DNA of 64,000 nt from Sipunculus nudus (GCA_026874595.1 CM049316.1:35223339-35287338), one strand, 5' to 3'; positions 12,301 to 23,300 are shown, numbered from the stretch's first letter. The notes: generated by a model not told the origin, from the letters alone. Numbers and translations are program-made.

Positions 12301-13376
12301 AAGAAGGAACTTCTTTATGTTTTGGTTCTGTCAAATGGCTAACTTTTTAAGAGTGAAACCAAAACTAATTTAGATAAAACCATATCCAGAGCAGGTTTCT
12401 ATTTTGCTAAAATCATTCACTCAATAATTACTATATAGACATGATGGTGACACTGGACTAGAGTAGTGCTACTTAGTAATTTATTTTATTAATTGATCAT
12501 GCTGTTGTCTGTGAACCTTAAATTAGGAAACATTGAACTATAGCAAGTTGTAAAACAGTCTTTGAATTCAAAAATCCCTACTATATCCCGGTAAATCTAA
12601 AGATAAAGACAAGCCAATCATTTCTTTCCCTGTCATTCAAGACCGTCTTTCGTCATTATAATTTCAATTGATATAAAGGTCAATTAAAATTAATAATGCT
12701 CTGACCCTGTCTGAAAGTGCCAAGAAAGGGATGTCTAACTTCCAATAACATTCTCTTCATTATTTCATTTAATGTTATGTATTAATTTACAATGTTATTT
12801 ATAATTTTCCCATTAAAACTGAAATAGTCCAGGTCAAACCATGCCAACATATTTTTTTCTGTACCCAAAACTGTTTTGTATTTTGATTAGGACTTTAAAT
12901 TCAGTTTATTTTTAAGGTTATATTATATAAATGAGAAAATGAACACAAACTCACTGTCCCTGCTCTAATAGAAGAATGTCCTTCCAGCCCATCTCTGCCA
13001 GATGATAAGCCACTGATGTGCCTATCACTCCGCCCCCACATATAACCACCCTCGCTCTTGGGGGCAGAGGCAGGTTCCTGGGCTTCAATCCTGAATGGGG
13101 ATGCTCAAACTCCATGTCGTATCCATAGCGATCATGATGCGATGGTGTCCTTCCATCATCCTGCCCATCGCCACCATTTGTTGAAGAAGCTGACCTTTGA
13201 CCTCTGTATGTCACCTTTGGTACCTGGACATTTTGACCTCTGACCTTTAGTGTAGTAAAATGCCTCTGTGGATGTTTTGTTGGTGTGCTGGTAAGACGAT
13301 CTTGGTATCTGTAAGCAGCACTCTCATTTAAATTCCTTGGTTTGAATATGTGTCTCAGTATTTGCCTGTACGCCAT
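156..13376 (-). CDS. PDPR: PDPR-like mitochondrial FAD-dependent protein (8 exons, 3' end outside window)
   Basis: This gene-level entry joins exons 12955-13376, 12028-12158, 9259-9340, 8567-8648, 7564-7645, 5658-5779, 4757-4871 and 156-308. All splice phases fit and about 396 residues are encoded before the window ends. The N-terminus is Arg-rich and poor in acids, like a mitochondrial presequence. An FAD-binding Rossmann motif GGGVIG lies at residues 114-119 within ARVVICGGGVIGTSVAYHL. CGTTWHSVGL (His149) follows, then GTGWKQTGSLSL, YFVNCSGQW, HSCEHYYIVTRP, IYIREWGGG and PEDWDHF. The last five match my memory of vertebrate PDPR better than sarcosine or dimethylglycine dehydrogenase. PDPR tunes the pyruvate dehydrogenase phosphatase in the mitochondrial matrix. 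The missing half should carry the aminomethyltransferase-like domains; the human protein is about 880 residues. The protein keeps a TWH motif that human PDPR lacks, so a related invertebrate DMGDH-family paralogue is possible. Confidence 0.85.
309..2135. other. Intronic DNA, no gene seen
   Basis: This is part of intron 7 of the PDPR-like gene. It is AT-rich, and the small open frames on both strands have no splice support or recognisable protein motifs. Nothing else is supported here. Confidence 0.6.
2136..4682 (+). mobile_element. Non-autonomous Helitron-like (HINE/pearl-type) element
   Basis: The left end reads ACAAGGGACCCATGGGTCAC followed by GGCGCTCAGTTG. The right end is a hairpin TAGCTCAGATGACT-TAA-AGTCAGCTGAGCTA, with one mismatch in a 14-bp stem, followed by AAAGTAACAC. 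The 5' GCTCAG block matches the hairpin arm, as in Helentron-type elements. The interior holds two diverged copies of a roughly 650-bp unit (from about 3450 and 4110, both with GTGCCATGGTCAAA and GGTTTTGATATTAGGCAGTC). A GACG repeat lies before the hairpin. No transposase frame is visible. Family placement is an inference from architecture. Confidence 0.6.
4576..4623. repeat. GACG-rich microsatellite inside the Helitron-like element
   Basis: Degenerate (GACG)n with GACA interruptions lies just before the 3' hairpin. The related element at 44.6-52.7 kb has a short remnant of the same tract in each of its longest monomers. Confidence 0.8.
4757..4871 (-). CDS. PDPR: PDPR-like gene, coding exon 7
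   Basis: The 115-nt exon lies between tctttacag and gtatgc. It encodes WARELGQLSTPPVKVPLHSC then EHYYIVTRPVEGIDRMMP. The HSCEHYYIVTRP block is the strongest PDPR-type signature in the window. It sits 75 bases upstream, in gene direction, of the Helitron-like element that fills most of the next intron. Confidence 0.88.
4872..7361. other. Introns 5-6 of the PDPR-like gene
   Basis: Apart from exon 6 this is AT-rich intron. Short ATTATT runs occur near 6005 and 7170. Small open frames here have no supporting signals. Confidence 0.55.
5658..5779 (-). CDS. PDPR: PDPR-like gene, coding exon 6
   Basis: The 122-nt exon lies between a ttttatcag acceptor and gtgagt donor. It encodes VQIVEKCKVNRVMCYNRKVT, then GVDTDQGQVECEYFVNCSGQ. 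The VNCSGQ strand is the conserved end of the FAD domain (VNCAGQ in human PDPR, from memory). The exon ends in phase 0 and joins directly to Trp-Ala of the next. Confidence 0.87.
7362..7379. repeat. Poly-C tract
   Basis: An uninterrupted run of about 17 C in intron 5 of the PDPR-like gene creates the poly-Gly minus-strand frame seen here, which is not a gene. Confidence 0.85.
7564..7645 (-). CDS. PDPR: PDPR-like gene, coding exon 5
   Basis: The 82-nt exon lies between gcattacag and a gtaaaa donor. It encodes GGIWLPNDGCATSSDICAAF then TTKAQERG, matching the family stretch where a pro-Asp/Gly turn precedes the S-S-D-helix. It is the third consecutive exon of exactly 82 nt. Confidence 0.85.
7893..7965. 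repeat. CATATAAGTCAACCC-type interspersed repeat fragment
   Basis: Two copies of CATATAAGT(C/T)(A/G)A lie about 20 bases apart next to CCGTAAAAAGG. This resembles the terminal part of a widespread class of small DNA transposons with 'cgcatataagtcgac' ends. No opposite end was found, so it is a fragment at most. Confidence 0.3.
8567..8648 (-). CDS. PDPR: PDPR-like gene, coding exon 4
   Basis: The 82-nt exon has a slightly unusual acceptor (tttaag rather than a pyrimidine plus AG) and a gtaagt donor. It encodes TIGIEGEILVPHEIKDKCPH then IRVDDLK. This is the linker that in family members places the substrate-domain proline-rich turn before the GGIWLP segment. Confidence 0.83.
9259..9340 (-). 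CDS. PDPR: PDPR-like gene, coding exon 3
   Basis: The 82-nt exon follows a cttcttcag acceptor and ends at gtaagc. It encodes WKQTGSLSLCRTEDRLVSYK and RALALA, the conserved strand and helix after the flavin-attachment region of the DMGDH/PDPR family. Confidence 0.84.
9825..11330. repeat. Block bounded by AAGTCCAAGTC-type degenerate repeats
   Basis: Clusters of AGTCCAAGTC / GAGTC motifs occur at 9835-9915 and again at 11280-11325, with about 1.4 kb between them in intron 2 of the PDPR-like gene. The two clusters are in direct orientation. No perfect target duplication or terminal inverted repeat was found, so an old transposon is likely but its type is open. Confidence 0.35.
11331..12027. other. 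Intron 2 remainder, no gene seen
   Basis: AT-rich to mixed intronic sequence with no repeats or protein motif recognised. Confidence 0.5.
12028..12158 (-). CDS. PDPR: PDPR-like gene, coding exon 2
   Basis: The 131-nt exon lies between a tttcag acceptor and a gtaggt donor. It encodes SCGTTWHSVGLVGCLRSS followed by LAKYSANLYRKFEEEDYGTG. The TWH histidine corresponds to the residue that carries covalent FAD in dimethylglycine and sarcosine dehydrogenases (family knowledge). The phase joins exon 1 as Gly-His-Met and exon 3 as GTGW. Confidence 0.85.
12955..13376 (-). CDS. PDPR: PDPR-like gene, first coding exon
   Basis: The ATG at 13374-13376 starts a 422-nt exon ending at a gtgagt donor with two bases of the last codon. 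It encodes about 140 residues: a basic presequence, then about 60 low-complexity residues rich in Ser, Gly, Asp and His, then the FAD dinucleotide fold ending DILLLEQG. The stretch before the Rossmann motif is about 105 residues, longer than the roughly 40 I recall for human PDPR. The plus-strand open frame inside this exon is a shadow. Confidence 0.88.
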
Positions 13377-13428
13377 GGTATCTTGATGTCAAGGACTAGG
13401 ATTAATGAACTCACAGCATCATTGCCAC
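13377..13428 (-). other. PDPR: Probable 5' UTR segment of the PDPR-like gene
   Basis: Upstream of the ATG, in gene direction, a pyrimidine-rich tract followed by gtag ends at 13429. This gives an acceptor for a short untranslated piece joined to the first coding exon. It is an inference from splice signals only. Confidence 0.45.
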
Positions 13429-13439
13429 CTACAAAAAGG

Positions 13440-13570
13440 TAGAAAAATGTCAGTTTTTGTCTCACAGTTGAGAAACAGATTTTGTCTCACAGTAGACAAA
13501 CTGAAGGATTTTTTTCCCATACAGACTGGTAGTTTTGTCTCACATTGGGCAAACTGAAGGTTTTGTCTCA
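13440..13570. repeat. Short outlier of the GTTTTGTCTCA minisatellite
   Basis: About four degenerate copies of a unit containing TTTTGTCTCAC-GT-GA-AAACTGAAGG lie just upstream of the PDPR-like coding start. They belong to the same unit as the larger array at 14.55-15.04 kb. Confidence 0.7.
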
Positions 13571-14544
13571 CTGCTTTGTTTCATCTAATACTTATAAAAG
13601 GAATTTGGTTGACGTTTGTTCGCAATGTTTTCTAAAACTGCGTTGTTTACAATATTGTGCCATACATCATTTGAAAGGTTATTATCCCCACAGTGACATA
13701 GGTGATATGAAAATAAATAATTTTTTATGTACATATAACTTTGAGTGATTTTTCCGTTTTTTTACCGACCATGGCTGAACTGCCTTGGGCAATCACCGGA
13801 ATGCGTGCATCGTGGTCACTTAACCTCTAACATTATTGTTCATATGAATAACGCTTGCTTTCAATGAGGGATTTGACCTACATGCTTGGTCAGTAAAAGA
13901 GAAACACCTGTTTCTTGCTTTATGAAAAGGAGTGTTCAAGCCAGGAGGATTAATGACAAAACTTATTCAAGGTCCCAATTTCAGAAACAGGGCTGGGGTG
14001 TGGTGGCGGGGGTTTCAGGCCTCAAAATTTGTCTGTTACGATGAAAAAAAGGTTGCGGTGGTTGAAAATGGGATACGGACCAACTGCATGGAACTGCTTC
14101 TGTTACTTACGATGTATGCATATTTCCGTTTCCTTCTTCAGGAACAGTTTCCTAGCAACGTACATTTAATTAATCTTTCTTGTGTTCCTTTCATTAACCT
14201 ATTCTTTATACGCCCAACGACAGAAACCAGTCAAATATCAACGAAACACTGTATGCCTCAGCCTTTCATTCCGGTTCGCAATGTAAACCATCACTGACCA
14301 GGTTTTCTAGGTAAACAAACTGGGGTATGATTTTTGCCACGAGCACAGCACCACAAAATAACAGTAAAAAAATATTTGTACATATTGTATTCTGAGAGTA
14401 TCCCACTAAAAATCTATATTTTCTTTTAACTTTTATAATAAAAAATGAACCAACATTCAATATCTCAGTAAATATATCTTCCAAATCCCAGTAAAAACCC
14501 CGGTATACCAGGTTTATCAGCTAGTAGTATATATTTTAAAGGTT

Positions 14545-15042
14545 TTGATCAGAAGCAGATAGACTGAAGCTTTTGTCTAACAGTGGACAGACTGAAGGTT
14601 GTATCTCAAAGTAGATATACTGTAGGTTTTGTCTAAGAGTAGACAGATTAAACGTTTTTTCATAATGGAAAAACTGAAGGTTTTGTCTCATAGCAGACAG
14701 AGTGAAGGTTTTGTCTCGTTGAAGACAGACTGAAGGTTTTGTCTCCTAGTAGACAGACTGAAGGTTTTGTCTCATAGAAGAAAGACTGAAGGTTTTGTCT
14801 CATTGTAGACAGACTGAAGATATTGTCTCATAGTAGAAAGACTGAAGTTTTTGTCTCATTGAAGACAGATTGAAGGTTTTGTCTCATTGTAGACAGACTG
14901 AAAGTTTTGTCTCATAGTAGACAGACTGAAGGATTTTTCACATAGAAGACAGAGTGAAGTTTTTGTCTCATAGAAGACAGACTGAAGGTTTTGTCTCATA
15001 GTAGACAGACTGAAGTTTTGTCTCATATAAGTGAATTCAGAC
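14545..15042. repeat. Minisatellite, about 28-30 bp unit
   Basis: Roughly 16 tandem copies of a unit reading GACTGAAGGTTTTGTCTCAT plus AGTAGACA, with point variants and a few length variants. The repetitive minus-strand frame here (MRQNFSLST repeats) is an effect of the array. Confidence 0.9.
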
Positions 15043-15635
15043 TGAAGTGTTTGCCCTACAGTATAAAAATTACCCTGCTGCAATGTATGTTGTGAAGCAG
15101 GGTTGGCAGCTTTTCCAAGCTTTTATCTAGGTTTAACCCGAGTACGGAGGCTTTATTCAGACCCTCATTTTCCCTTGTTTTAGAAATATAGTCAATGTAA
15201 AAAACGACAACAATTGTATTATTTATTAATATTAATCTACAAAATTCAATATAGTATGAATTCAGTGCATCCTGTTTATAGTACCTTACGAGTGAGAGGA
15301 GCTCTAACCACTATGCCCCTGATAGAAAGTCATATAAACTGAATAAAGACAAAATGATTGATTGATATATATATATAGTTTCTGGGCTTTCTCATTTCCC
15401 AAATAGTTAGGCAGTTTGGTGTTGATAAGTCCATAAGAACTGAACACATGTTCAATTGAGCCAGAAGAAGCAACAGGAGTGTGAATTAGTTTCATCAACT
15501 GCATGAAACATCCCTGTTGATTAATGATGTGTGTTCTTATAGCCAAACATGAATTCAAGTGTGACTGGAAAACGGCTTCTCATTGACTGGGGTTAAGTTG
15601 TCACAGCCACTTTGCTTAAAACCAACATTCATATA
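15043..15635. other. Intergenic or leader-intron DNA, no gene seen
   Basis: AT-rich sequence with an (AT)n run near 15364. No coding or structural signal was recognised. Confidence 0.5.
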
Positions 15636-15643
15636 TGTATGTA

Positions 15644-17242
15644 CAGGGTTGGCAAGTTTTAGGCAGGAAGGTTTTAACCATAGGTTATAACCTGGTTAAT
15701 ACTGCCCCGTCTAAAACAGGTTTTAGGCAGGTTTTGGGCACCAAAGTACCTAAAACCTATATTTGTTTAAATTTTGACTTTAAGATCTATAAAACCAACA
15801 AACTGGCTAGGGTGATGCAGTCACAAGGCCTTGCTTGGCTTCTGGAAGGTTTCAGGTATTAGGAATGCATGATTTCCTGTTGGCTGGTAACATGCAGTTT
15901 TCAAAGAGCCTGTATAGGTTTCTTGAGCTTGAAACCATGTTTGTGTGGCACATGGTTTCATTGGCCAAGGTAATGTCATTATCAGGACCCTTATGGTTTG
16001 CTGATGAATGCCCTGCTACCAGGAATGATGTAACAGAGCCTCCAGTATGCATCTTGTAAGCCAGGGTATCAGAGGGGGAGGCCATGCTTAATTAGACCAA
16101 CTAATTACTATTTATCAGGGTGATGAGGTCAAAACATAAGACCCAATGGTCATAAGTCCCACTGCTGTGTCCTAGAAGATGTTTTTGTGAACTTTCATGT
16201 ACATGACTAGGATGTAATCAAACCCCTTGCCATAAAAACTGTTCTTGCATCAAACTTTTTACTGAGTGATGCATTCAGTGCCCCTGACCATGACATGTAG
16301 GTTTCTCAGGCCTTTAGGTTGAACACGGTCCAAAAGTGACTATGAAATTCCCTTGTTTGCAACATATTCACTGCAATATATTTTCACATTTTTCAGTTCC
16401 ATACTAATTATAGTGTTTCATTATAGTTCTTTTTTCATAAGGTAAAACTTTCACCACTTCATTATACAGTTACCTGAGCATATCCATCATTATATAGACA
16501 ATAAATATGTGCACAAAATCTTAACATTTTACAAAGGATGAACTAGCTAAGGGAATAAACAACCTTGCTCAATATCAGATAATGTGAAAGATATTATCAT
16601 ATTTTTAGTTGATGGCTAGCATAAAAGATCTGTTAAAATTTAAAACATTTATCGTTTGCTTTTTTGCCATTTAAAGCTACAGGCATACAAAACATACATG
16701 ATATATTAGTGAGACTTCAGTATACAGGGCTATTCATCAGTGTAAATGGAACAACTTTTTAAATTTAGGAAAACTTCTTTCGCATATATATCAAAATTTA
16801 ATCCCTTGTGATCAAAAGGTAAATCAAAGTATCTGGTTATAAGCTTACAGTATGAGCATTCTTTTATAAATTGGCAGTAATGGAGGTGGGAGACCTCAGA
16901 CCATGATTTGGGGATACAAGCTAAAACTGTCAAAGAACTGTGTTCATAAGGTAAACCTGATGTAGTGTTGTATTCATTTGATGCTTTTTTTTTAATCATG
17001 GTTAAATTTATTTAGTTTAAATAAAGTGTTCCTCACTTTTAATTTGTTGAGCTTATTTCTTTTATGCATTGAGCTTAGTAACAATAAAACAATTAAACTG
17101 CAAGTCATAGGTGAGGGTATTAAGGTTTTAGGCAGTTAAAGGCAGTTTTAGGCATGTTATAACCTATTTTAGGCAGTTAAAGGCAGGTTTTAGGCTCTGC
17201 CCTGCCAAAAACAGGTTTTGGGCAGCCTAAAACCCAACCCTG
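15644..17242. mobile_element. Non-autonomous hAT-type transposon (1.6 kb)
   Basis: The left end begins CAGGGTTGG and the right end finishes CCAACCCTG. Both are flanked by the same 8 bases, TGTATGTA (15636-15643 and 17243-17250), a perfect 8-bp target duplication typical of hAT elements. Both subterminal zones are built from GGCAG-GGTTTTAGGCA-like motifs in opposite orientation (15650-15760 and 17125-17230). No transposase-like frame is visible inside. Confidence 0.85.
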
Positions 17243-17375
17243 TGTATGTATATAATCACTGCTTAGTAAGCAGTGCTTACCTACCAGAGAGAAACTACCG
17301 TAGGTTAGAATCCTTATGTATGAAAAAAGCAGATATACATGTGAAAAATTTGTGTAATTAACTGGGTAAAACATG

Positions 17376-19055
17376 TGTAAAACCCTGGGTAAAACATGAG
17401 TATAATCCAGGTAAAATACTTTTTACCCAGGTTTTACCCACTGGGTTGGGTAAAATAGGTTTTACCCTGGGTAAATATGAACCCTGGTTTGAAGACTGAA
17501 CTGCAATTCAATATTTTTAACCTGTGATTTCTAGAATCTGGAATTCTGGTGTCAGAACAGCTCCAAGGAAGACCTATAGACACTAAAAACTCTGGAGCAA
17601 ACAGACCTAGTGGTACCATGTGCAAAAATTTAAGACTGGAAATTGTGCTTTAGGCTTGAGTTACAAGTTTGGTCATAAATAGATTAAATACAAACATACA
17701 TGTTACATACATACATACATACATACAGAAAGACAAGCATATATGTATAATGTTTAGACATACCCAACTGCCATATCCTCATCATTCCCACAGGTGTCAA
17801 GTGTAACAACATTACCTTATTTATAAGAGTAAAGTCTAGACCACACGCTAGGTACACAGGAGTCTGTCACTACTATTACTAGTCGTGTCTCTGCCTCATA
17901 CCAAAGGTTATTTTATTACACTGTACTTGATGAGATCAGTGAAACCTTATGTACTTTAGTCATGTTTATGATGATGTCAGTGTGTGCTAGAGTGTAGGAA
18001 AACTTGACACCTGATTGACCTGGCACTTTTTTTACCATTCCTCTAAACAACTAGACAACTGACATATCATTCATGTTTTTAAAGGTAGAAAACAAATTGT
18101 TATGTGTATGCTACAAAATGGGTCAAGAAACGCACTTCAAAGACATAATTATACCAGGCATTATCGACACCATTATCAGGGATAGGTCTTCAAATAATAA
18201 ACTCACTTGTCACAATGATAGATAGCACTGATTAACTGACTTATTATTTATTGTAAATATTGATAAATATACAGCAGAAATATGTGATTTTGACTGCCTG
18301 GATCTGATATAAATAAGGCAAAAAGCAAATTTGTTTGCTGGATGAATTTCTTGATCCCAAAAACATAGTAATAGTTCACTTGCAATGCATTCTAGGACAC
18401 ATATAACCAGATGTTTTGGTATTTATAATTCAGCAGTCATCTTGGTTGCCTTCTTGGATTTTGACCAAGATAGGTTTAATTCCATTTGGCCCTATATCTG
18501 AAAATATTGATTTTGGTCTGGATAATAGCACTGTATGCAAAGTTTAATTCTTCTCTTACCTTTTGAACAATTTTTTAGACATTAAGTTTGCCTGTTTGAC
18601 TGATAAATTCATCTAGGGTGTCCCTGGAGATGTTTACTATAACCTAAAAAAAAATGAATTTCTCAGCCCCAAAAAATATACTAATAGAGTACTTGCAATG
18701 CATTTAGGGCCTTTACAACTCAATTTATTTGCATTTTTTAATCTGGCAGCAATTTTGGATTTTGGCCAAGATAATTTTATTTTCAGCTTGGCCCCTGGAT
18801 ATCGGATTCAGAACACATGAATTTCAGATTCTGAAATTGAAACATTAATCTCCAAAGAACACTTTTACCAACTTTCATGCTTCTTCTTTTTTTATTTCTG
18901 GCACAATTCTTCCAAATATGGGAGCTTAACCCTGGTCTATCACACTTAACTAATGTTTGGCTGTGCAGGACACATAACTCCAATAAATAGATATTAAGGG
19001 TAAAACCAAGGAATCATGGGTAAAACCTATTTTACCCAGCCAAAGTAAAACACAT
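17376..19055. mobile_element. Fold-back element with GGGTAAAA subterminal repeats
   Basis: GGGTAAAATAGGTTTTACCC at 17448-17467 recurs as its exact reverse complement at 19018-19037, each in a cluster of GGGTAAAAC / GTTTTACCC motifs. This is the same architecture as the neighbouring hAT element, with a different motif. Exact ends and a target duplication could not be set, so the coordinates are approximate. Confidence 0.5.
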
Positions 19056-19845
19056 GCAAATGATGCATCTATAAGTCCACTAATTTGTCCTACAAACAGG
19101 ATGAGCCGCTCAAGAATTGTCAGCTTGTCATCAAAGCATTAAACCGTCAGTTTTCTCTTATTCGATTCCATATCTTTGACAAGTGACAGCAAGACGATCA
19201 TATTCAAGTTAAGTTCTTCTTGACAGTAAAAATGATGAAGTGAATAGGCTGAATAACAGGGAGTTTAAGTAGAAGACACAATTGCTCTTGGGAATGAACT
19301 GCTCATATGTATACTTTGGCCTCACACCTCGAGTACAAGCGATGTATGAATGATACCTCACCAATGTCCATCCGAGTAAACTGCTCAGATGTTTAGCCTG
19401 ACATCCCAGCCCAAGCTGAGGAACTATGCTTGCTTGAGTAGAAAATGAATATGGTGGATAACACACAAGTGCTCTTGGATAAACTGCTCAGCCACTTTCT
19501 TGTGGTTTAAGGAGCCTAGAGTTGCAGGACTAGCTGTCGTTTTCACACCTTTGCTCGTCAACAACATCAGCCCAGAACTAATTGTATCCGCCAAAACAGA
19601 GTTATGCCTCTACTATGTTTCCAGCCGGACGCCGCCCCAGCGTAGGTGTCCAGAGAACTCCTCCGTAACCACTGGGCGGAATTTTACAAAACCCGGGATT
19701 ATGTTCGGGTCACACGTGAACTGCTGCGCCCCGATTTTGTTTTGACCTCTGACCTTTCCTCTCTCCAGTGCATCCATCTGTTAGTCTGTTTTGACATATT
19801 AACGCAGATAGCTTCTGTGGTTTGAATTTGACATGGGGTAATTGT
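19056..19845. other. No gene recognised
   Basis: Mixed-composition sequence with several short open frames on both strands, none with splice or motif support. Confidence 0.45.
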
Positions 19846-20010
19846 AATCAGTAATCGTAATCAATTACAATCGCTTACATTTAGTTAAAGTAATTGTCAT
19901 CATAATCGATTACATTTATCTTAAAAGGAAAGTAACTGTAATCGTAATCAACTACTCTCCCAATGTAATTGCAATCATGATAATTAGATATGGTTACATC
20001 GATTACTTTT
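19846..20010. repeat. TAATCGTAATCAATTAC-rich repeat
   Basis: At least six degenerate copies of GTAATCGTAATCAATTAC and its complement are packed in about 160 bases. This pattern is seen at ends of some hAT elements in invertebrates, but a second end and target duplication were not found. Confidence 0.4.
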
Positions 20011-20329
20011 GTATTTTCCAATTTTAAACAGCTACAGTTAATGTTTCCTGAAACATTTATCTTTCATGTTTAACTATGATAAAAAACATCATTAAGAGTG
20101 AAGTATGCAGCTGTTGTGACTCCTGACAGCCATCAAATCATACTTAGGTAGTAGATGCATGTATCTAATGGAAGCAGAGTGGATTGTTTGTGAGAGCATT
20201 TTGAGATAAAATAAGAGAGGAATAAATAAAATCAGCATTTTAAATTTTATTTCTATCATATTTAGTATGTTCATCATAACTTTTTTAAATTCCATGGTGA
20301 AGTGCTCACTATAATAGCTCTTAGGGTGT

Positions 20330-20530
20330 TTTTCTATGCACGCGTTTTGCAAGCTTTTGCCACACGGCCACTGCTTGGCAAAAACCCAACAAGTTAAAAA
20401 GTCATTTGCTATTTCCATGTATGCAATTGCCGTGTGGCAAATGCACAAGTCAGCTTTGAAAACAAGCTGTGCTGGATTTCTGTGTTTGCCGTGCAGCAAA
20501 TGCATGGGAATTCCACTTCAAATGGCGTCA
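20330..20530. repeat. GCCGTG-GGCAAATGCA repeat cluster
   Basis: TTGCCGTGTGGCAAATGCA and TTTGCCGTGCAGCAAATGCA occur in direct order, with an inverted GCCACACGGC upstream. This looks like a small unclassified MITE or fold-back piece. Confidence 0.35.
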
Positions 20531-21499
20531 CATGTGGGGATTCCCTGTACAAAAACAATGAGTTTTAAATATAAATATATAGTCATATAATAATTCGGGT
20601 AATTAGACATAAATGTTCCATATAAGAACTGTATTTTTAACAGTGGAAAGCTAAACTTAATATGTTTACTTCACAGACAGTATACTTGTCCTGATATTTC
20701 AGATCCGGATTTATTGTGTGGATTAAACCGACTGCGGATAAAACTGCCAACCCTGACCCTCAGCCATGTAATGTAATATCTGAGACTGGCCGCCAGTACA
20801 GGCCTTATGAGCTGTCTAAATATACAACACAATTGCCAGGTACATTTATACAATTTATTATGATCAGTGGTCCCTGCAAAGATGAGTCTGCCTCAAAAAC
20901 TCAGGAATTTTATATTTCACAAGTGCAGCATACTAATTAAGAAAATGGAATAATCAAACAAATGAATAAGATCTGCAGGAAAGTGTAATTAGCTCCTCGC
21001 TATAACCATATTTTTGGCCCAAATAAAAAATCATTGCCAAAATTGTTTTGAAAAAGAAGCTGAAAATATAAAAAAAAATTTACTGAGGAGACAATATTTG
21101 TCCGAATGTAATTACATGAGACTGTATACTTTACAAAATAATTGTAAATTTAAAAAAAAAACTGAACAAATATTTGGATGATTACAAACAAACATATATA
21201 GCCGTAGGCCTAACTATTAAAAGGAAAATAGGTTTTTTCTTGCATGATCATTTCACAAAACCTTGTATTTTATCGTGTTTGTTTTGTGTAACTGTTTCAC
21301 ATTGTCTGAGAATATAGAAATGAAAGAGTAATGTAATTAAAATGTAATTTAATTTATTTTAAAGTACGTTCCGGTAAAATGGGTCAGTTTCGATCAAAAG
21401 TCGAACCGGGGAATGTGGGCGTGATGTTACAAACATTACAATTTAACTTTATAGACAACATCATTACTTAAATGCAAATGTTAGGGGTTAACTACTTAC

Positions 21500-21620
21500 C
21501 TGCTTACAGTCTGTCCGATGATCGTTGTTCTGTCAGTTTGACAAGTACAGCTCGGTCAGTGATGGTCAGTGGAGTTTGTTTTGGTGCGTCGTGTGGCCGG
21601 GCAGGTGTCCTCGAAAAGGT
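21500..21620 (-). other. Candidate non-coding first exon and promoter of the PDPR-like gene
   Basis: On the minus strand a GC-richer block ends in the strong donor AGCAG|gtaagtag at 21500/21499. No long open frame is present. Immediately upstream are ttatacac (TATA-like) and a CT microsatellite. A leader exon here would splice to 13428 over an intron of about 8 kb that contains two fold-back transposons. The right boundary is approximate. An unrelated transcript is equally possible. Confidence 0.35.
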
Positions 21621-21720
21621 CAAGGACATGTGATCAGAGTGTATAAGAAATAATTGTTTTTCGCTATTTACAATGGAAAATTGAGACTGTCACAAGTCAC
21701 ACGATCACGATGCACAGTCG

Positions 21721-21722
21721 CA

Positions 21723-21757
<35 letters not shown>

Positions 21758-21760
21758 GCA
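21721..21760. repeat. (CT)n microsatellite
   Basis: Nearly perfect CT repeat with one TTT interruption, just upstream (in minus-strand direction) of the candidate leader exon. Confidence 0.9.
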
Positions 21761-21871
21761 CTCAAGTAACGAACAAACTATATACGGACCCATTAAACGC
21801 ATATACGTGGATATTTTTCGATTTTAAACGGATTTTATATATCATATTAATATTATTACACCCACATAGGT

Positions 21872-21880
21872 TTAATAATA

Positions 21881-21927
<47 letters not shown>
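21872..21927. repeat. (TAA)n microsatellite
   Basis: About 17 TAA units directly abut the left end of the Harbinger-like MITE, whose preferred target is TAA/TTA. Confidence 0.9.
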
Positions 21928-22273
21928 GGCCATAAAAAATAAAAGGTATGGTTCTCAGGCACCGCCAGCATCAATTAAAAACCCCCCGCATCAAAAATTT
22001 TTATTTTGATTTTCAATAGAAACTTACCAATTTTCTGCTGCAACCGCTCGGACATTTCTTTCAAGGAGATAAAATCATATAATTTCCTTTTTTATGTAGG
22101 GCTTTTACTTGTTTAGCAAAATGAATCTGCTATTATCATGCTTTTCACTAATATTTTGTCATTTTTATCGAAACATACCAAAAAATTAAAAAAAAAAAAA
22201 AAACCGCCCGCCCGCATTGATTTCTGAAAAAAAGTGCCTGCATGAGAACCATACCTTTTTTTTTATTTTGGCC
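21928..22273. mobile_element. Harbinger-like MITE, copy 1 (346 bp)
   Basis: Terminal inverted repeats of about 30 bp begin GGCCATAAAAAATAAAAGGT and end with the complement (CCTTTT...TATTTTGGCC). A subterminal GGTATGGTTCTCAGGC is matched by GCCTG-GAGAACCATACC. The element sits in a TAA microsatellite with TAA on the left and CAA on the right. The GGCC start and 3-bp target fit PIF/Harbinger by inference. It is clearly homologous to 55246-55568. Confidence 0.8.
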
Positions 22274-22292
22274 CAATGTACACTAGTATGTA

Positions 22293-23300
<1,008 letters not shown>

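Noticed and set aside
14545-15042. CRISPR-like array
   Set aside because: Units are directly adjacent with no unique spacers, and the context is animal intron DNA; it is a minisatellite.
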